Assembly: GCA_018806915.1 (NCBI GenBank)
Contig: JAGKQI010000016.1
Span: 186,001-250,000, forward strand
DNA: 64,000 nucleotides
DNA from: Phytophthora colocasiae
Lineage: Eukaryota > Oomycota > Peronosporomycetes > Peronosporales > Peronosporaceae
Reading direction: 5' to 3'
Position 1 is the stretch's first letter. Every line of letters begins with the position of its first letter. A program made the position numbers and the translations under genes. The notes under the pieces were generated by a model, which saw only the letters and a program-made list of their open reading frames with translations, searched no databases and was not told the DNA's origin. Shown piece by piece: positions 9,391 to 19,259 of this stretch.

Positions 9391-12220
9391 ACTAGTGGTG
9401 GAAATGATGTTCGTCGTGCGTGTGGCACTAGCGAACAACGTACAGCTAAACATGGGCGTACGGCTAGATATGGGCGTGTGTCTAGTGGTGGGCGTACTAC
9501 TGCAGATGTGCGCACTTCTAGAGGTGGGCGTACGGCTAGAGGTGGCACTGCTAGAGGTGATCGCACTATTCATGGTGGACGGGTTGCTAGTGTTGGGCGT
9601 GTTGGCTTGGCTGCTTGCAACGAACCTAAGTCTAATACTGGACGGGCAGAAATGTATGGGTGTGTTTCAAGCAGTGCAGCAGTTGCAAGCGCTGGCAATA
9701 ACATCACGGTTGGTGAAATTGATAACTCACGGTGTCTCAATGTTCGAGCATCTTGTGGCGGTAGTTTTAGTGTCGGTACTACCCGTTACACTGGCGACAA
9801 CGACGTTATATCAGTGGCCGATGAAGGTGATAGTGACGGAGTATCTGTGATTAGCGGAGGTGCCAGTAGTCCAGACACGATGAATCTTGCGCCATCTTCA
9901 TCACGTGCGAACACCCCAACATCTCGATCACCCAATGAGGCCAAAACAACACCACGATCCACGCCTATCCTACTCCAAGATGTCTACATTGACAAACTGG
10001 TCGCGTTCACACCTGACAATGAAACGTGGATGAAGGCTAAGGCATACAGACCGATTGGTACATCCTACATTGTCGGCCGCATGTACCGTTCTGTGAAGAA
10101 GGGGAAGAACGCTACTCTCTTTCAAATCCGATGGCTGGATAGTCAATTTCAAAATAACTTGGAGATCATCAACGCTGGCGTCGCACAGCGTGGTATCAAG
10201 AATTACGTTGCACTTACACAGTTGAAAACTCCTAACTGGCGTGTTCTCGTGGAGCCTGATCCTGGTGAGGAGCTTGACATCGACTCTGAAGCCTCCGACC
10301 TAGTGGAAGACCCCATTGAAGCGTTCGATCCTGGCAGCGTTCTTCCCACGAGTCTATCAGAGGTGGAGGCGATTAGAAACATGCGATTTGTCCCCGGAGA
10401 AGACGTTGAATCTCCCTCCTACCTGTATGCGCATGCCGACGGTACAACCAAGACCCACATCCGCCCTGAGTACAAGCACCTTTTCGAGCACTCTGCCTGC
10501 TCAAGCTTTTCGCGTACATACCACTATTTTTCTGGCGCCAGACATTACACGAGACGAATCACTACGCTACTTTAAAGGATATTCGCATCGGCAACCCGTT
10601 CACGCTGGACGAGTTGATGACTTTCCTCGGAATTTTGTTCTTCATGGCTGTGAATGATAAGGGGAGTACGCAAACTATTGGGGTCAACAAGCCGAAGACT
10701 TAGTGTTTGGAGGATCTACAACCGCTCTAGATTCTATCATGTCACTGTATCGATTCAAGCTCCTTCGGCGTTGCCTGAGCTTCAATGCTTCGCCAACCAC
10801 TCTTGAGAAAGATGCTGCGGCAAGGATTAGGCCGCTTCTGAATCTACTAAAGATCACCGGGGGGCAGTACGTTAATGTCGGACGCAATGTTGCTTTGGAC
10901 GAGGCTAGTGTCGCCTGCAGAACTCGCCAAGGCCGACACATGATCGTGTACAACCCCACCAAGCCAACGGGCAAGTATCACTTCCGACTTTATATGGTGT
11001 GCTGTTCTACTACGTGGATAGCTCTGAACTACAAGCTTCACTGTAATCGAAGTGACATTTTGGACCGTTTAGACGGTGTTGTTGGGCTGGAGGAAGCCCA
11101 GAGTTTGAGAGAGGAGTTCGAAGCTGTATCGAAAATCCGGCAGCATGTGCTTGAAGTTACACGACCTCTCTTTGGGACGAACCGAATTGTCAACATGGAC
11201 AACTACTATACATCAGTGCAGCTGCTGCAGGAACTGCGGCTTAAAGGTCTCTATGGGAGAGGTACAATTCGTGCGAATAGCAAACACTTTCCTGCGCATT
11301 CAATACTGCCCAAAGATGATTGCACTCGTGGAGACTACCGACAGGCTGTGGCTCGGGATCACAGTATGCTAGCGGCATCCTGGTGTGATGGCAATGTAGT
11401 CAACATGATTTCCAATGCAGATTCGACAGCCATTACAAGTGTGGCTCGAGTGATTGGCAAAGAACGAAAGCGAATTTACGTCGCCAGTGTGTGTTGCCCA
11501 CTACAACGCCAATATGCAAGGGGTTGATAGACTTGATCAAATTAGAGGACGCTTCATTTCTGACGGACACTCCTATAGACGTTGGCACAAAAGCTGGCAT
11601 TAGCACTAATCGATGTCGCGCGATCCAACGCATACCTCACTCAACGTCTCGTCAAAACGGACACCCCGCCCATCCGAGACCCTCATCGAAAGTTTATGAT
11701 GGAGCTTGTGGGGGAATTGCTGAATGGACAGTGGAAAAACGCTCCAAGTGAAGGGCGCATGCTTTACACTGGCGCATGTGCTACAAGAGACGAAATTGAA
11801 GCAGTAAACATGCCGCCGGCACGACCAAGCGTTGACCGTGTTAGAGGTGCGACGATGGTGTGTACGTCAGTTTCGTCAAGGCAAATTTATGACAAAAGGC
11901 AGAGGAAACGTCGACGCTGCATAGTATGCAGGTGGGAGGGCAGATACCCAACCGAGGTTACGACCTACTGCTATTCCCATGACGTATGCTTGTGCCGAGA
12001 ACTGCACGACGTACCTGTCAAGCCGTGGATGTGCCCAAACACTACTGCAACATGTTGGGAAAAATTCCATCAGTTCTATCTTCAGCAAAATTTGTTTACT
12101 GACAAGGGCAACGTCAGGCGACACTCAAAGCTTGCCATGCTGAAAGCAGCAGCAGGTGACAACGAGTCGAGGCCACCTGTAGTACGCCAAATTCAAATAT
12201 AGGTGAAGTTGTTTGTTTGA

Positions 12221-12597
12221 GTGCATGTGTTTACCTGTATGTAACTTGAATTTAGTATGCTTCTAGTGCATGTGTTTACCTGTATGTAACTTGAGTTTAG
12301 TATGCTTCTAGTGCATGTGTTTACCTGTATGTAACTTGAATTTAGTATGCTTCTAGTGCATGTGTTTACCTGTATGTAACTTGAGTTTAGTATGCTTTTA
12401 GCGCATGTGTTTACCTGTGTGTAACTTGAGTTTAGTATGCTTCTAGTGCATGTGTTTACCTGTATGTAACTTGAATTTAGTATGCTTCTAGTGCATGTGT
12501 TTACCTGTATGTAACTTGAGTTTAGTATGCTTTTAGCGCATGTGTTTACCTGTATGTAACTTGAGTTTAGTATGCTTCTAGTGCATGTGTTTACCTG
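12221..12597. repeat. 45-bp tandem repeat array, 8.4 copies
   Basis: The unit starts gtgcatgtgtttacctgtat and repeats every 45 bp from 12221, ending with a partial copy at 12581-12597. Copies differ only at a few positions (ttgaattt/ttgagttt, cttcta/ttttagc). It lies exactly between the 3' ends of the convergent transposase and methyltransferase genes and has no spacer sequences, so it is not a CRISPR array. Confidence 0.95.
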
Positions 12598-12665
12598 AAT
12601 TCCACTTAAATGTACGATGTGTTTGGTGCAAATTGACAGTAGTTATTGTTGGGAAGGCTGTGATA

Positions 12666-15035
12666 CTACTTTGTATTGCTGTTGTACAGATACACAGGAA
12701 CTCGATCAGCCTTCCAGCTACATCTCACAAGGATTTCATCTGCTAGACTCCAGCGAAGACAAAACGGCTCTGTGCACGACTTTCGATGTCTTGGGCAGAA
12801 TCGAGATGTAGCCGCCAGTAAGCGAGCCTTTGATAAAGTTGCGAGCTCTCGGGCCACCACCAGCTTCGCGTCTTCTTCAAATAAAAAATATTCGCGAATA
12901 CTAATGTAGCATCACGTGTAGCAGGGTTGCTTGAAAATGAAACATCCCGCACGTCTGTTTTCTTGATCATCACTTTGCCAAGGTGCGGGAATCTTCCAAC
13001 AAACCGATGGAGGCAACGCTCTGCAAGTTGACAAAGATCACTCCGAACTTCTATGCCAACGCATGCCCGGGCTGATGTTGCTATCGCTACTTGAGCGATG
13101 ATGCGTGCTGCCAACACCTGCCCCAACATCCAGAAAAATATCCCTATTGGTAACAGGACTCATCGCCCGAATTAGGCGAACAACTCCCCAAGAAAGAACT
13201 TCACCGGCATTATCCTGTGTCTTCCCAGCCTTCTGCCTCACGTCCCCGCGAGTGATGTCCCTAAAAATAAGTCCGACTGCAACCACAGCATCGCTATGGG
13301 GTAATGGAGCAGGCGCTTGATCTACAATGAAACTCAATCAGCCGTAAACGACAGTGATACAAGGGAATGTACATTCTTACCGGATACGTCAGAATCACTG
13401 GATGAATTTAATACGTGAGGGCTGTGACCAGCCCGTCTACCACTAGTGCCAGCAATACCACTCGAAGCAAGTTCATCACCAGCTGGACGTTCACTGTCCG
13501 AAACTCGTCCACCACTTGTGCCAGCATTACCACTCGAAGCAAGTTCATCACCAGTAGCACGATCGCTGTCCAAAGCTCGTCCACCACTAGTGCCAATACC
13601 ACTCGAAGCAAGATCATCACCAGCTGGACGTTCACTGTCCGAAACTCGTCCACCACTTGTGCCAGCATTACCACTCGAAGCAAGTTCATCACCAGCTGGA
13701 CGTTCACCTCGAAGCGCACGTTCACCTCGAAGCGCACGTCCACCACGAGCAAGTTCATCGCCGCCAACTTGGCCACTCGAAACAAAGTCATCACCAGCAG
13801 CACGTCCAATGGCCGAAGCACGACCGTCACTTGTGCCAGCCAAAGCACCCGAAGCTAAGTTCATTACTAGCACTTCGAAGTGCACGACCACGAGCAGATT
13901 GTCCACCAATCGGACGTTCAGCAGCTGCACGCCTACGTCTCGACGTACGTACACCACTAGCAGAACTCACGCACACGCGACGTTTGGTAACTACACAGCA
14001 AGCATAACGATGTCACTAACACAGAACACCTCTACAATATAATTCCGCTCACCTGGGCCAGTAACGCCACCCTCATCATCCACTGCTGCTGATCCACGGC
14101 GCTTGGAAACCGTGCATATCACATAGCACAACGTCAGCATCTTGTGTCCACCTCACAACACGGCTTCCCCACCTCGGCCAGCGGCGTCACTAACAACAAC
14201 TCCTACACGATGCTCGTGAGCTACATACACAGTACGCAAATAACGTCAACAACCACAGCACCCACACAGTCCATGTAGTTCTTTCTCACCTCTACCGACA
14301 GTACCAGCGTACGCTGTGCCAGCATCGTCCCGATGTCCAAGTCCTACAAAACACATAGCAGCATCAGCCATCAGAAGCACCACCTCCATAAAGACCTCAC
14401 ACACCTTGCACAGCATCGATGAGATGTAGTCCGCCTGCTGCTCGATGCTCACCACCTGCACCTTACGCATGCACACAACATTAGCAACCAGTGCACCGTC
14501 GTCCAGTACACATTCATCACGCACCTTGGACGTTGGTGTCAACGGCTGCACCGGTGTCTTGCGCTGCACCGCGACACTGCTGTACTGCGCCGCCACCACG
14601 CTCTGCCACTGCTTCTCGTAGCTCGTCACCTATAGCACATACACGAACAACGTCAAGTACACGTAGCACCGAATCACACCATTCTTACTGACCTTGGACG
14701 GCGGCAGTTGCTGTGGCAACGATGCTTGTGGCAGCTGTAGCTGCCTTTCGTGAAAGAGTCCTTGGGCCACCTGCAAGTAACGACCGGGAAGGGGCTACAC
14801 GACGGGAGCGCCGACGTGTGTGTTGTTCTCCGAAGAAGCATCGCGGGAAGGCCCTTACTACCTTGCCGTAGGTTCTCTTTAGGCTTTCCATCCGAAGCCG
14901 GAGCTCCTTAGACGTCCGCGTCCCATGCATCTGCCGGGCTACATATGCCCATGTAACCCGCAGGCCTTCGTCTTCGAATTGGGCAGCAATCTGCACTAGT
15001 AGCTTGTCTTCTGCGTCTGAGAACGTAGTTCGCAT
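12666..15035 (-). pseudogene. Myb/SANT-like plus DOT1-type histone methyltransferase gene, frameshifted
   Basis: Reads leftward from the ATG at 15035. Exon 1 (15035-14693) encodes a Myb/SANT-like module (FSDAEDKLLVQIAAQF ... KELRLRMESLKRTYGK), probably DNA or chromatin binding. A 63-nt intron (14692-14630) follows. Then come short exons and the repetitive TSGGR/LASSG region shared with the transposase gene, and a 59-nt intron (13380-13322). The last exon encodes a DOT1-family domain: the S-adenosylmethionine loop DVGAGVG, then ACVGIEVRSDLCQL and LVFANIFY, and a C-terminal CPRHRKSC ... CLRWSL block. DOT1 enzymes methylate histone H3 Lys79. Small deletions break the frame near 13108 (right after DVGAGVG) and near 12875 (in an A/T run). 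The start is the first ATG before the Myb-like block. The family call is strong; activity of this copy is unlikely. Confidence 0.8.
13440..14703 (-). repeat. Right arm of the 1.2-kb inverted repeat
   Basis: Reverse complement of 7650-8860. It has fewer minisatellite units (about five) and small indels, for example around 13855-13885 compared with 8461-8500. Present inside the methyltransferase gene. Confidence 0.85.
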
Positions 15036-15336
15036 TAGTCCAATATGTTGATAATATATCTATGTAAATATCTTACCTTTCTATTGGCGGGGGGGGATCT
15101 CAAATGGACGGCAGAGAGACGCCACACAGGAAGATTATGCTGCGCATCGAAAAAAAAAGGTCGTAGTTTATAAAATACCCTAGCCGTAAGAAAACAAAGT
15201 GCAGTTATTGGTAGAAATTCTGGAAGTTCTTTAAAGTACGTTTTTTTCTAAAAGGGCCTTTATGCGCCCTTCAAGCAGTCTGTTTTCGTACCTAAATGAA
15301 AAACATACCCAAAGAGCGCATAATGCGCCCCTGCAC

Positions 15337-15350
15337 CGCAGAAGGGTTAA
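15337..15350 (-). repeat. Right terminal inverted repeat with TTAA target site
   Basis: CGCAGAAGGGTTAA, exact reverse complement of 6701-6714. Confidence 0.9.
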
Positions 15351-15695
15351 TTTTCCTATGACTACTAACGTATAATACCGATTAGTACGCCCCTATCGAA
15401 TAGAGCGCCTTTCGATTAAAGTTTTCAATGGACAGCGCTGTATTAAAATAGAGCGCGGAGCTTTATTCGGTATTACCAGTATACGTTAGTAGTGTCCAAC
15501 CTACACAGCACAAGTGAAGTACTGCACAAAAGTTTTGTTAAATTAGACAGCAGCGCTGTAATAAAATGCGTACTGTACCTCAATCAGTATTTTCATGAGA
15601 ACGAAAGCCTTGCAAACATCTACACATTATTCACAATCATGTTATCTCTTTGGCCTTCAATAGGCTCTTGGTGCACTAAAACTAGACGAGGTGCT
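15351..15695. other. Intergenic DNA, no gene seen
   Basis: Between the transposon end and the polygalacturonase fragment. Inverted stretches around 15367-15378 and 15477-15489 (actaacgtat.. and ..atacgttagt) suggest a further degraded small repeat of about 120 bp. No coding sequence is supported. Confidence 0.4.
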
Positions 15696-15911
15696 CTAAA
15701 TGGAAAGGCTGTTGGGCAAACCAGCAATCTTTCCCTTCACCGAAGCGCTCACCTTCACATTCGAGAAGGCCAAGGCAGACACTGCCTTCGGGTTAGTGAC
15801 AATGTCATACAGGTTCGTAGCAGAACCGGTAAGGCCCGAAACGGTAACGTCCGAAATGGTCACCTGGCTGGTAGGGGAGCCCGTGTAGCCACCCTTAGAC
15901 TTGCTGTAGTC
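15696..15911 (-). pseudogene. Polygalacturonase (GH28) C-terminal fragment
   Basis: The minus strand encodes DYSKSKGGYTGS, VTISDVTVSGLTGSATNLYDIVTNPKA and a degraded tail. This matches the last 70 residues of the polygalacturonases at 3531-4616 and 4981-6125. The final GxCxGxP..C ending is altered (no cysteines remain). Homology stops abruptly at 15911, where a Copia LTR begins, so the N-terminal four fifths is missing from this window. Confidence 0.85.
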
Positions 15912-16324
15912 TGTTGAGATTGCACTTCGCCGTCTCCTATACTGGGTCCCTACCTCGAAGCACGCAGCTTTCACGCGCACAACGCGTGCCAAGTGAGGAC
16001 AACAGTGGAAGACGCGTGGATGCTGCAATACGATTGGCGGTCTACCTTGGATACACTATTCTGATTGGACGAGAACTTCAATTTGCTGATCTCAAGATGT
16101 GCACAAATCGTTCCCGTTACATCAATCGTTCCCGTTACATCAAGCGTTCCCGTTTCACAAGGCGTTCCCGTTACATCAAGCGTTCCCGTTTCACAAAGGT
16201 CTACAAGGGGAGCTCAAGGAGAGCAAGGGTAGATTAGTGAATGCGGGCTAACTCAATAAACTCACTTTTGGATTTACTTCCTCCTACTCACTTCACTATC
16301 AAGCCTCGATTCGCTATACTCTCA
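15912..16324 (+). mobile_element. Copia-type 5' LTR (probable)
   Basis: Starts TGTTGAGATTGC exactly where polygalacturonase homology ends, and ends ...TACTCTCA just before a primer-binding-like sequence and a Copia gag, giving a 413-bp LTR with TG..CA ends. No second LTR is present because the 3' part of the element is gone, so the boundaries rest on position alone. Confidence 0.55.
16109..16198. repeat. 18-bp tandem repeat, five copies, inside the Copia LTR
   Basis: Units cgttcccgttacatcaag and cgttcccgtttcacaagg alternate in an ordered way over 90 bp. Confidence 0.9.
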
Positions 16325-16326
16325 AT

Positions 16327-16339
16327 TGGTTATGAGCCC
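16327..16339 (+). promoter_or_regulatory. Primer binding site of the Copia element (probable)
   Basis: tggttatgagccc directly follows the LTR end and starts with TGG, complementary to a tRNA CCA end. The gag ATG at 16332 lies within it. Confidence 0.5.
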
Positions 16340-16838
16340 AAGCTACGCCGACAACATCGACAAGCTCGTGGAAGACAACTACTTCCACTGGGAGTTCAAC
16401 ATGCGGATGAAGCTCGCTCGGAAGGGACTGCTACCGCAGATCATCAAGCCCGAGTTCGACCAAGTGAGTGATCGCTCCACGGCGGAATGGAAGACCAACG
16501 ATCTGAAGGCACTTGGTGTTATCGCTGGAGACGTGAGTCTCACGTACCAAGTCTACGTCCGTGGAGCACTGACTGCCGCTGAGGCGTGGACGATGCTCGA
16601 GGAGCACTTCAACAAGAAGACGCTCAAGAACCGGCTTCTCGTCACCAAGAAGTTGAACAACTTTAAGATGGAGCCCGGGACCAAGTTCGCTTCCCACGTC
16701 GATCAGTTCAAGGAGATCGTCCTCCAGATGGAGACGATCGGTGAGACTCTGGATGAGACTCGCCAGCTCGTGTTGCTCCTTGGCAGTCTGACGGACGAGT
16801 ACAAGATGATATGTACTGTCCTCGAGAATACGCCAAAC
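16332..16838 (+). pseudogene. Copia-type Gag, 5' fragment
   Basis: N-terminal 170 residues of a Ty1/Copia gag polypeptide: an N-terminal W/Y-rich block (LVEDNYFHWEFNMRMKLARKGL) and the gag domain (AWTMLEEHF, LKNRLLVTKKLNNFKM, LLLGSLTDEYK). The frame is clean. At about 16838 the sequence changes without a break into Gypsy RNase H sequence, so the remaining gag, protease, integrase and RT of the Copia element are absent. The ATG at 16332 overlaps the primer binding site. Confidence 0.8.
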
Positions 16839-16845
16839 GTGTGGC

Positions 16846-18995
16846 ATGGATATGGCATCTGGAAGAGGCATTCAGGATTTGGTGGTTGTGGGAGATTCCA
16901 GAATTGTGATTCAGCAAGTACAAGGACTGATCAACTGTAACCAACCACATCTTCAGAAACACCTTGCGGAAGCGGAAATTCTGAAATCCAGATTTCAGAA
17001 GGTCAGATTTGTGCATCTCAAACGAGAGTACAATCAGGCTGCCGACTACCTGACGACCAAGACATTGGTTCAAGGAGAATCCTGGGAGGTTTCCGACGAA
17101 AGTGACCTGAGGCATTTGGAACTTGTTTCTAAAATCCAAGAGAAGTTGGTGAAATCAGAACTGTCGGAGGCCCATCCTTCAGATATTCAGATTCAGGAAT
17201 CCAGAATCCCGGATGACAACGACCTTCCCGGACCAGATTCGGAACCGTTACCAGAGTCTGCGCGAGTGATGGCTGTCATTGCGGAAGCTGGGGATCCAGA
17301 AGGAAACGATCCGGATGCCCCTCCGATGGGACCATTGGAACTTCAAGCCGAGCGTTGGAGACGGATCAAGGTCCATCAGGATGCCGACGAATACCTGTCT
17401 GAGCTGAAGGCGTTCCTGAAGGGGGATTTCCAGAGGTTTTCGCATAAACGTCTCCGGAAGATTGCAAAGGTTGCTGACTTGTTCACTTTGGATTCCAGAA
17501 ACATTCTCTTCAGGATGTCCACAGTCACCCAGAAGCGACCTCGAGATTTTCTGGGAGAACTTCGATTGGTGGTTCCGGAATCCTTACGTTCTGATATGCT
17601 TCACTATGCCCACGAAGATTTCCAAGGTGGACACCAGGGCATCCGGAGGACTCATGAGAAATTGCTTTCGGAATACTATTGGCCTGGAATGTATGCAGAT
17701 GTGGAACGTCATGTGAAGGAGTGTGTGGATTGTGCATCCGGAAAGGGACGGCTCTCGAATCCAGGTCCGTCACCTGGAAATATCGAGCCATCATGTCCTT
17801 TCGAAGTTGTCTCGATGGATTTCGTGACGCACCTTCCAAAATCCGCACGCGGAAACACTTTCCTACTCCTGTTTCAGGATATGTTTTCCGGATACGTGAT
17901 GTGCAAGCCCATGTCTTCGACGACTGCCCAAGATGTTGCAGAAGTGTATGAACAAGTGGTATTCCAGAAGTTTGGATCAAGTTCCTGATCCGACACGATC
18001 AGGATCCCCGATTCATGAGTGCCGTCTTCGAGTGCTTCCGGAATCTACTTGGGAGTCTCCAAAGGGCAACATTGGGATACCGTCCGCAGGCAAATGGCCA
18101 GCAGGAACGTTCCGTTCAGACGGTAGTTCGAAGCATCCGGGCGTATATTATGGAAGCGGATCAAAGTGATTGGGATGACCATGTGGAAAGGCTGATGTTC
18201 GCTCTAAATACCTCTTTCGATGCAACGCGCCTGGAAACCCCCTTCTATCTAATTCATGGTTGGGACGCCCAGAGTACAATTTCAGCAATGCTGGGTCCAA
18301 AGCCACATAGTATTCCTGAAAGGTCAGCGTACGAATGGAGACGAAAAATGCAGAGGGACTACAGCTACGCTGTGGCTTTTGCAGAAGGACTTCAGAAGAA
18401 AGCCAAGCGTCACCGTTCCGAAATCCAAACGCAAAAGTGGAAAGAGCTTTCGGAAAGGCTGAAATCCGGATTTTCGGAAGGCGATTCCGTGTGGTTATAT
18501 ATTCCGAAAGTCCAGACTGGGCTAAGTAGGAAACTGGCCCACATGTGGCATGGACCATTCCGGATTGCTGAAGTGTATCAGGACTTCCGGGTGAAACTCA
18601 AGGTCGAGGGCACGGGATATCGTGTCAACCCTTGGGTGCATATCAGCCGTTTGAAACCCCGAGCACTCTTCCCGAAACGTCCTACCATGGAGATCCAAGT
18701 GGACGAGGACGATGACTTTGACGCTGCCTTGCTTCCGGAAGACAGTTGGAATCCGGATGCCGAAGAGAACGAGTACGAAGTCGAAAAGATTTTGGATCTT
18801 CGATGGTCTAAACGTACTCGGACGTCGAAAAGGAATCGGGAATACCTGGTCAAATGGAAAGGCTATCCGGATCCGGAATGGCTTCCAGTGTCACAGTTAA
18901 GCTGCGGTGCCCTTCTTTACGAATTTAATCAAGGGGCAAGGGCGCGAGCGAGGTTCCAGGCTATGCAAGCCGGGGACGACCATCCCCAAGTCTAG
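16846..18995 (+). pseudogene. Gypsy A pol fragment: RNase H, integrase, chromodomain
   Basis: Residues 1-75 are the end of an RNase H domain (DLVVVGDSR, REYNQAADYLTTKTL). Integrase follows with the zinc motif (HYAHEDFQGGHQG ... CVDCASGKG), catalytic Asp in VSMDFVTHLP, Asp in RHDQDPRF and Glu in NGQQERSVQ, then a GPF module (MWHGPFRI). The C-terminus is a chromodomain (YEVEKILDLRWS ... REYLVKWKGY ... EWLPVSQL), a module that can target integration to modified histones. A missing base near 17987 breaks the frame between FGSSS and IRHDQD. The protein matches element B domain for domain. Confidence 0.85.
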
Positions 18996-19259
18996 ACTTC
19001 CGGATGCTATCATCCGAGAAGTTTTGAGAAGGGGATTCCTGAACTGTGACTACCGATTGAACTTTGATTTGATTACGATTGGAAACTGATTTCGGATTAT
19101 GATGGAACTTTAGAATCCTGGGTTTCAGAAGGATGGATATGAAGGAGATGAACAAAAGCTGACTTTCGGAGAAGTGAGGTGTATTACGAGTGATTAGTGA
19201 CGAATTACGTATGGAAAACATGGAGAATTGGAAGACTCACTCGATCTGAACTACACCTC

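Larger units (their letters stand above)
7379..12202 (+). pseudogene. PiggyBac-type transposase, multi-exon, frameshifted
   Basis: Transposase expected to excise and insert at TTAA. Exon 1 (7379 to about 7660) encodes an N-terminal domain ending GVDFFLGEDALM and is followed by a GT..AG intron (GTAAGT donor, ctatag acceptor near 7722). Several tiny exons then lead into a long Ser/Gly/Arg-rich repetitive region (8460-9950). The transposase body starts near 9960. Its DDD catalytic residues are visible: Asp in VALDEASV (about 10891), Asp in NMDNYYTS (about 11195) and Asp in MQGVDRLDQ (about 11510). A C-terminal Cys-rich zinc domain (CIVC ... CYSHDVCLC ... CPNTTATC) ends at 12202. Single-base frame breaks are inferred near 7573, 10525, 10660, 11495 and 11590, with others in the repeats. 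The family assignment is firm; the exact exon structure of the middle part is uncertain. Confidence 0.85.
6701..15350. mobile_element. Complete piggyBac-type transposon carrying transposase and DOT1-type methyltransferase genes
   Basis: The element begins TTAACCCTTCTGCG at 6701-6714 and ends with the exact reverse complement at 15337-15350. The outer TTAA on each side is the characteristic piggyBac target site. Just inside both ends are related imperfect palindromes built on GGGC..GCGCCC: 6762-6787, 6859-6883, 15250-15275 and about 15313-15333. Inside, a piggyBac transposase gene runs rightward (7379-12202) and a methyltransferase gene runs leftward (15035-12666). They converge on a 45-bp tandem repeat array. 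At about 8.65 kb it is long for this superfamily. It sits among polygalacturonase copies, with one at 4981-6125 and a fragment at 15696-15911. Both genes are frameshifted, so this copy is probably not autonomous. Confidence 0.9.

Noticed and set aside
8995..9400. Hydrophobic ORF (VLALVVDELTAIVLLVM repeats) resembling membrane segments
   Set aside because: It is the out-of-frame translation of the TSGGR/LASSG minisatellite, so the apparent membrane segments are an artefact.
12221..12597. Possible CRISPR array
   Set aside because: The 45-bp units are contiguous with no unique spacers and lie in a eukaryotic transposon; it is a minisatellite.
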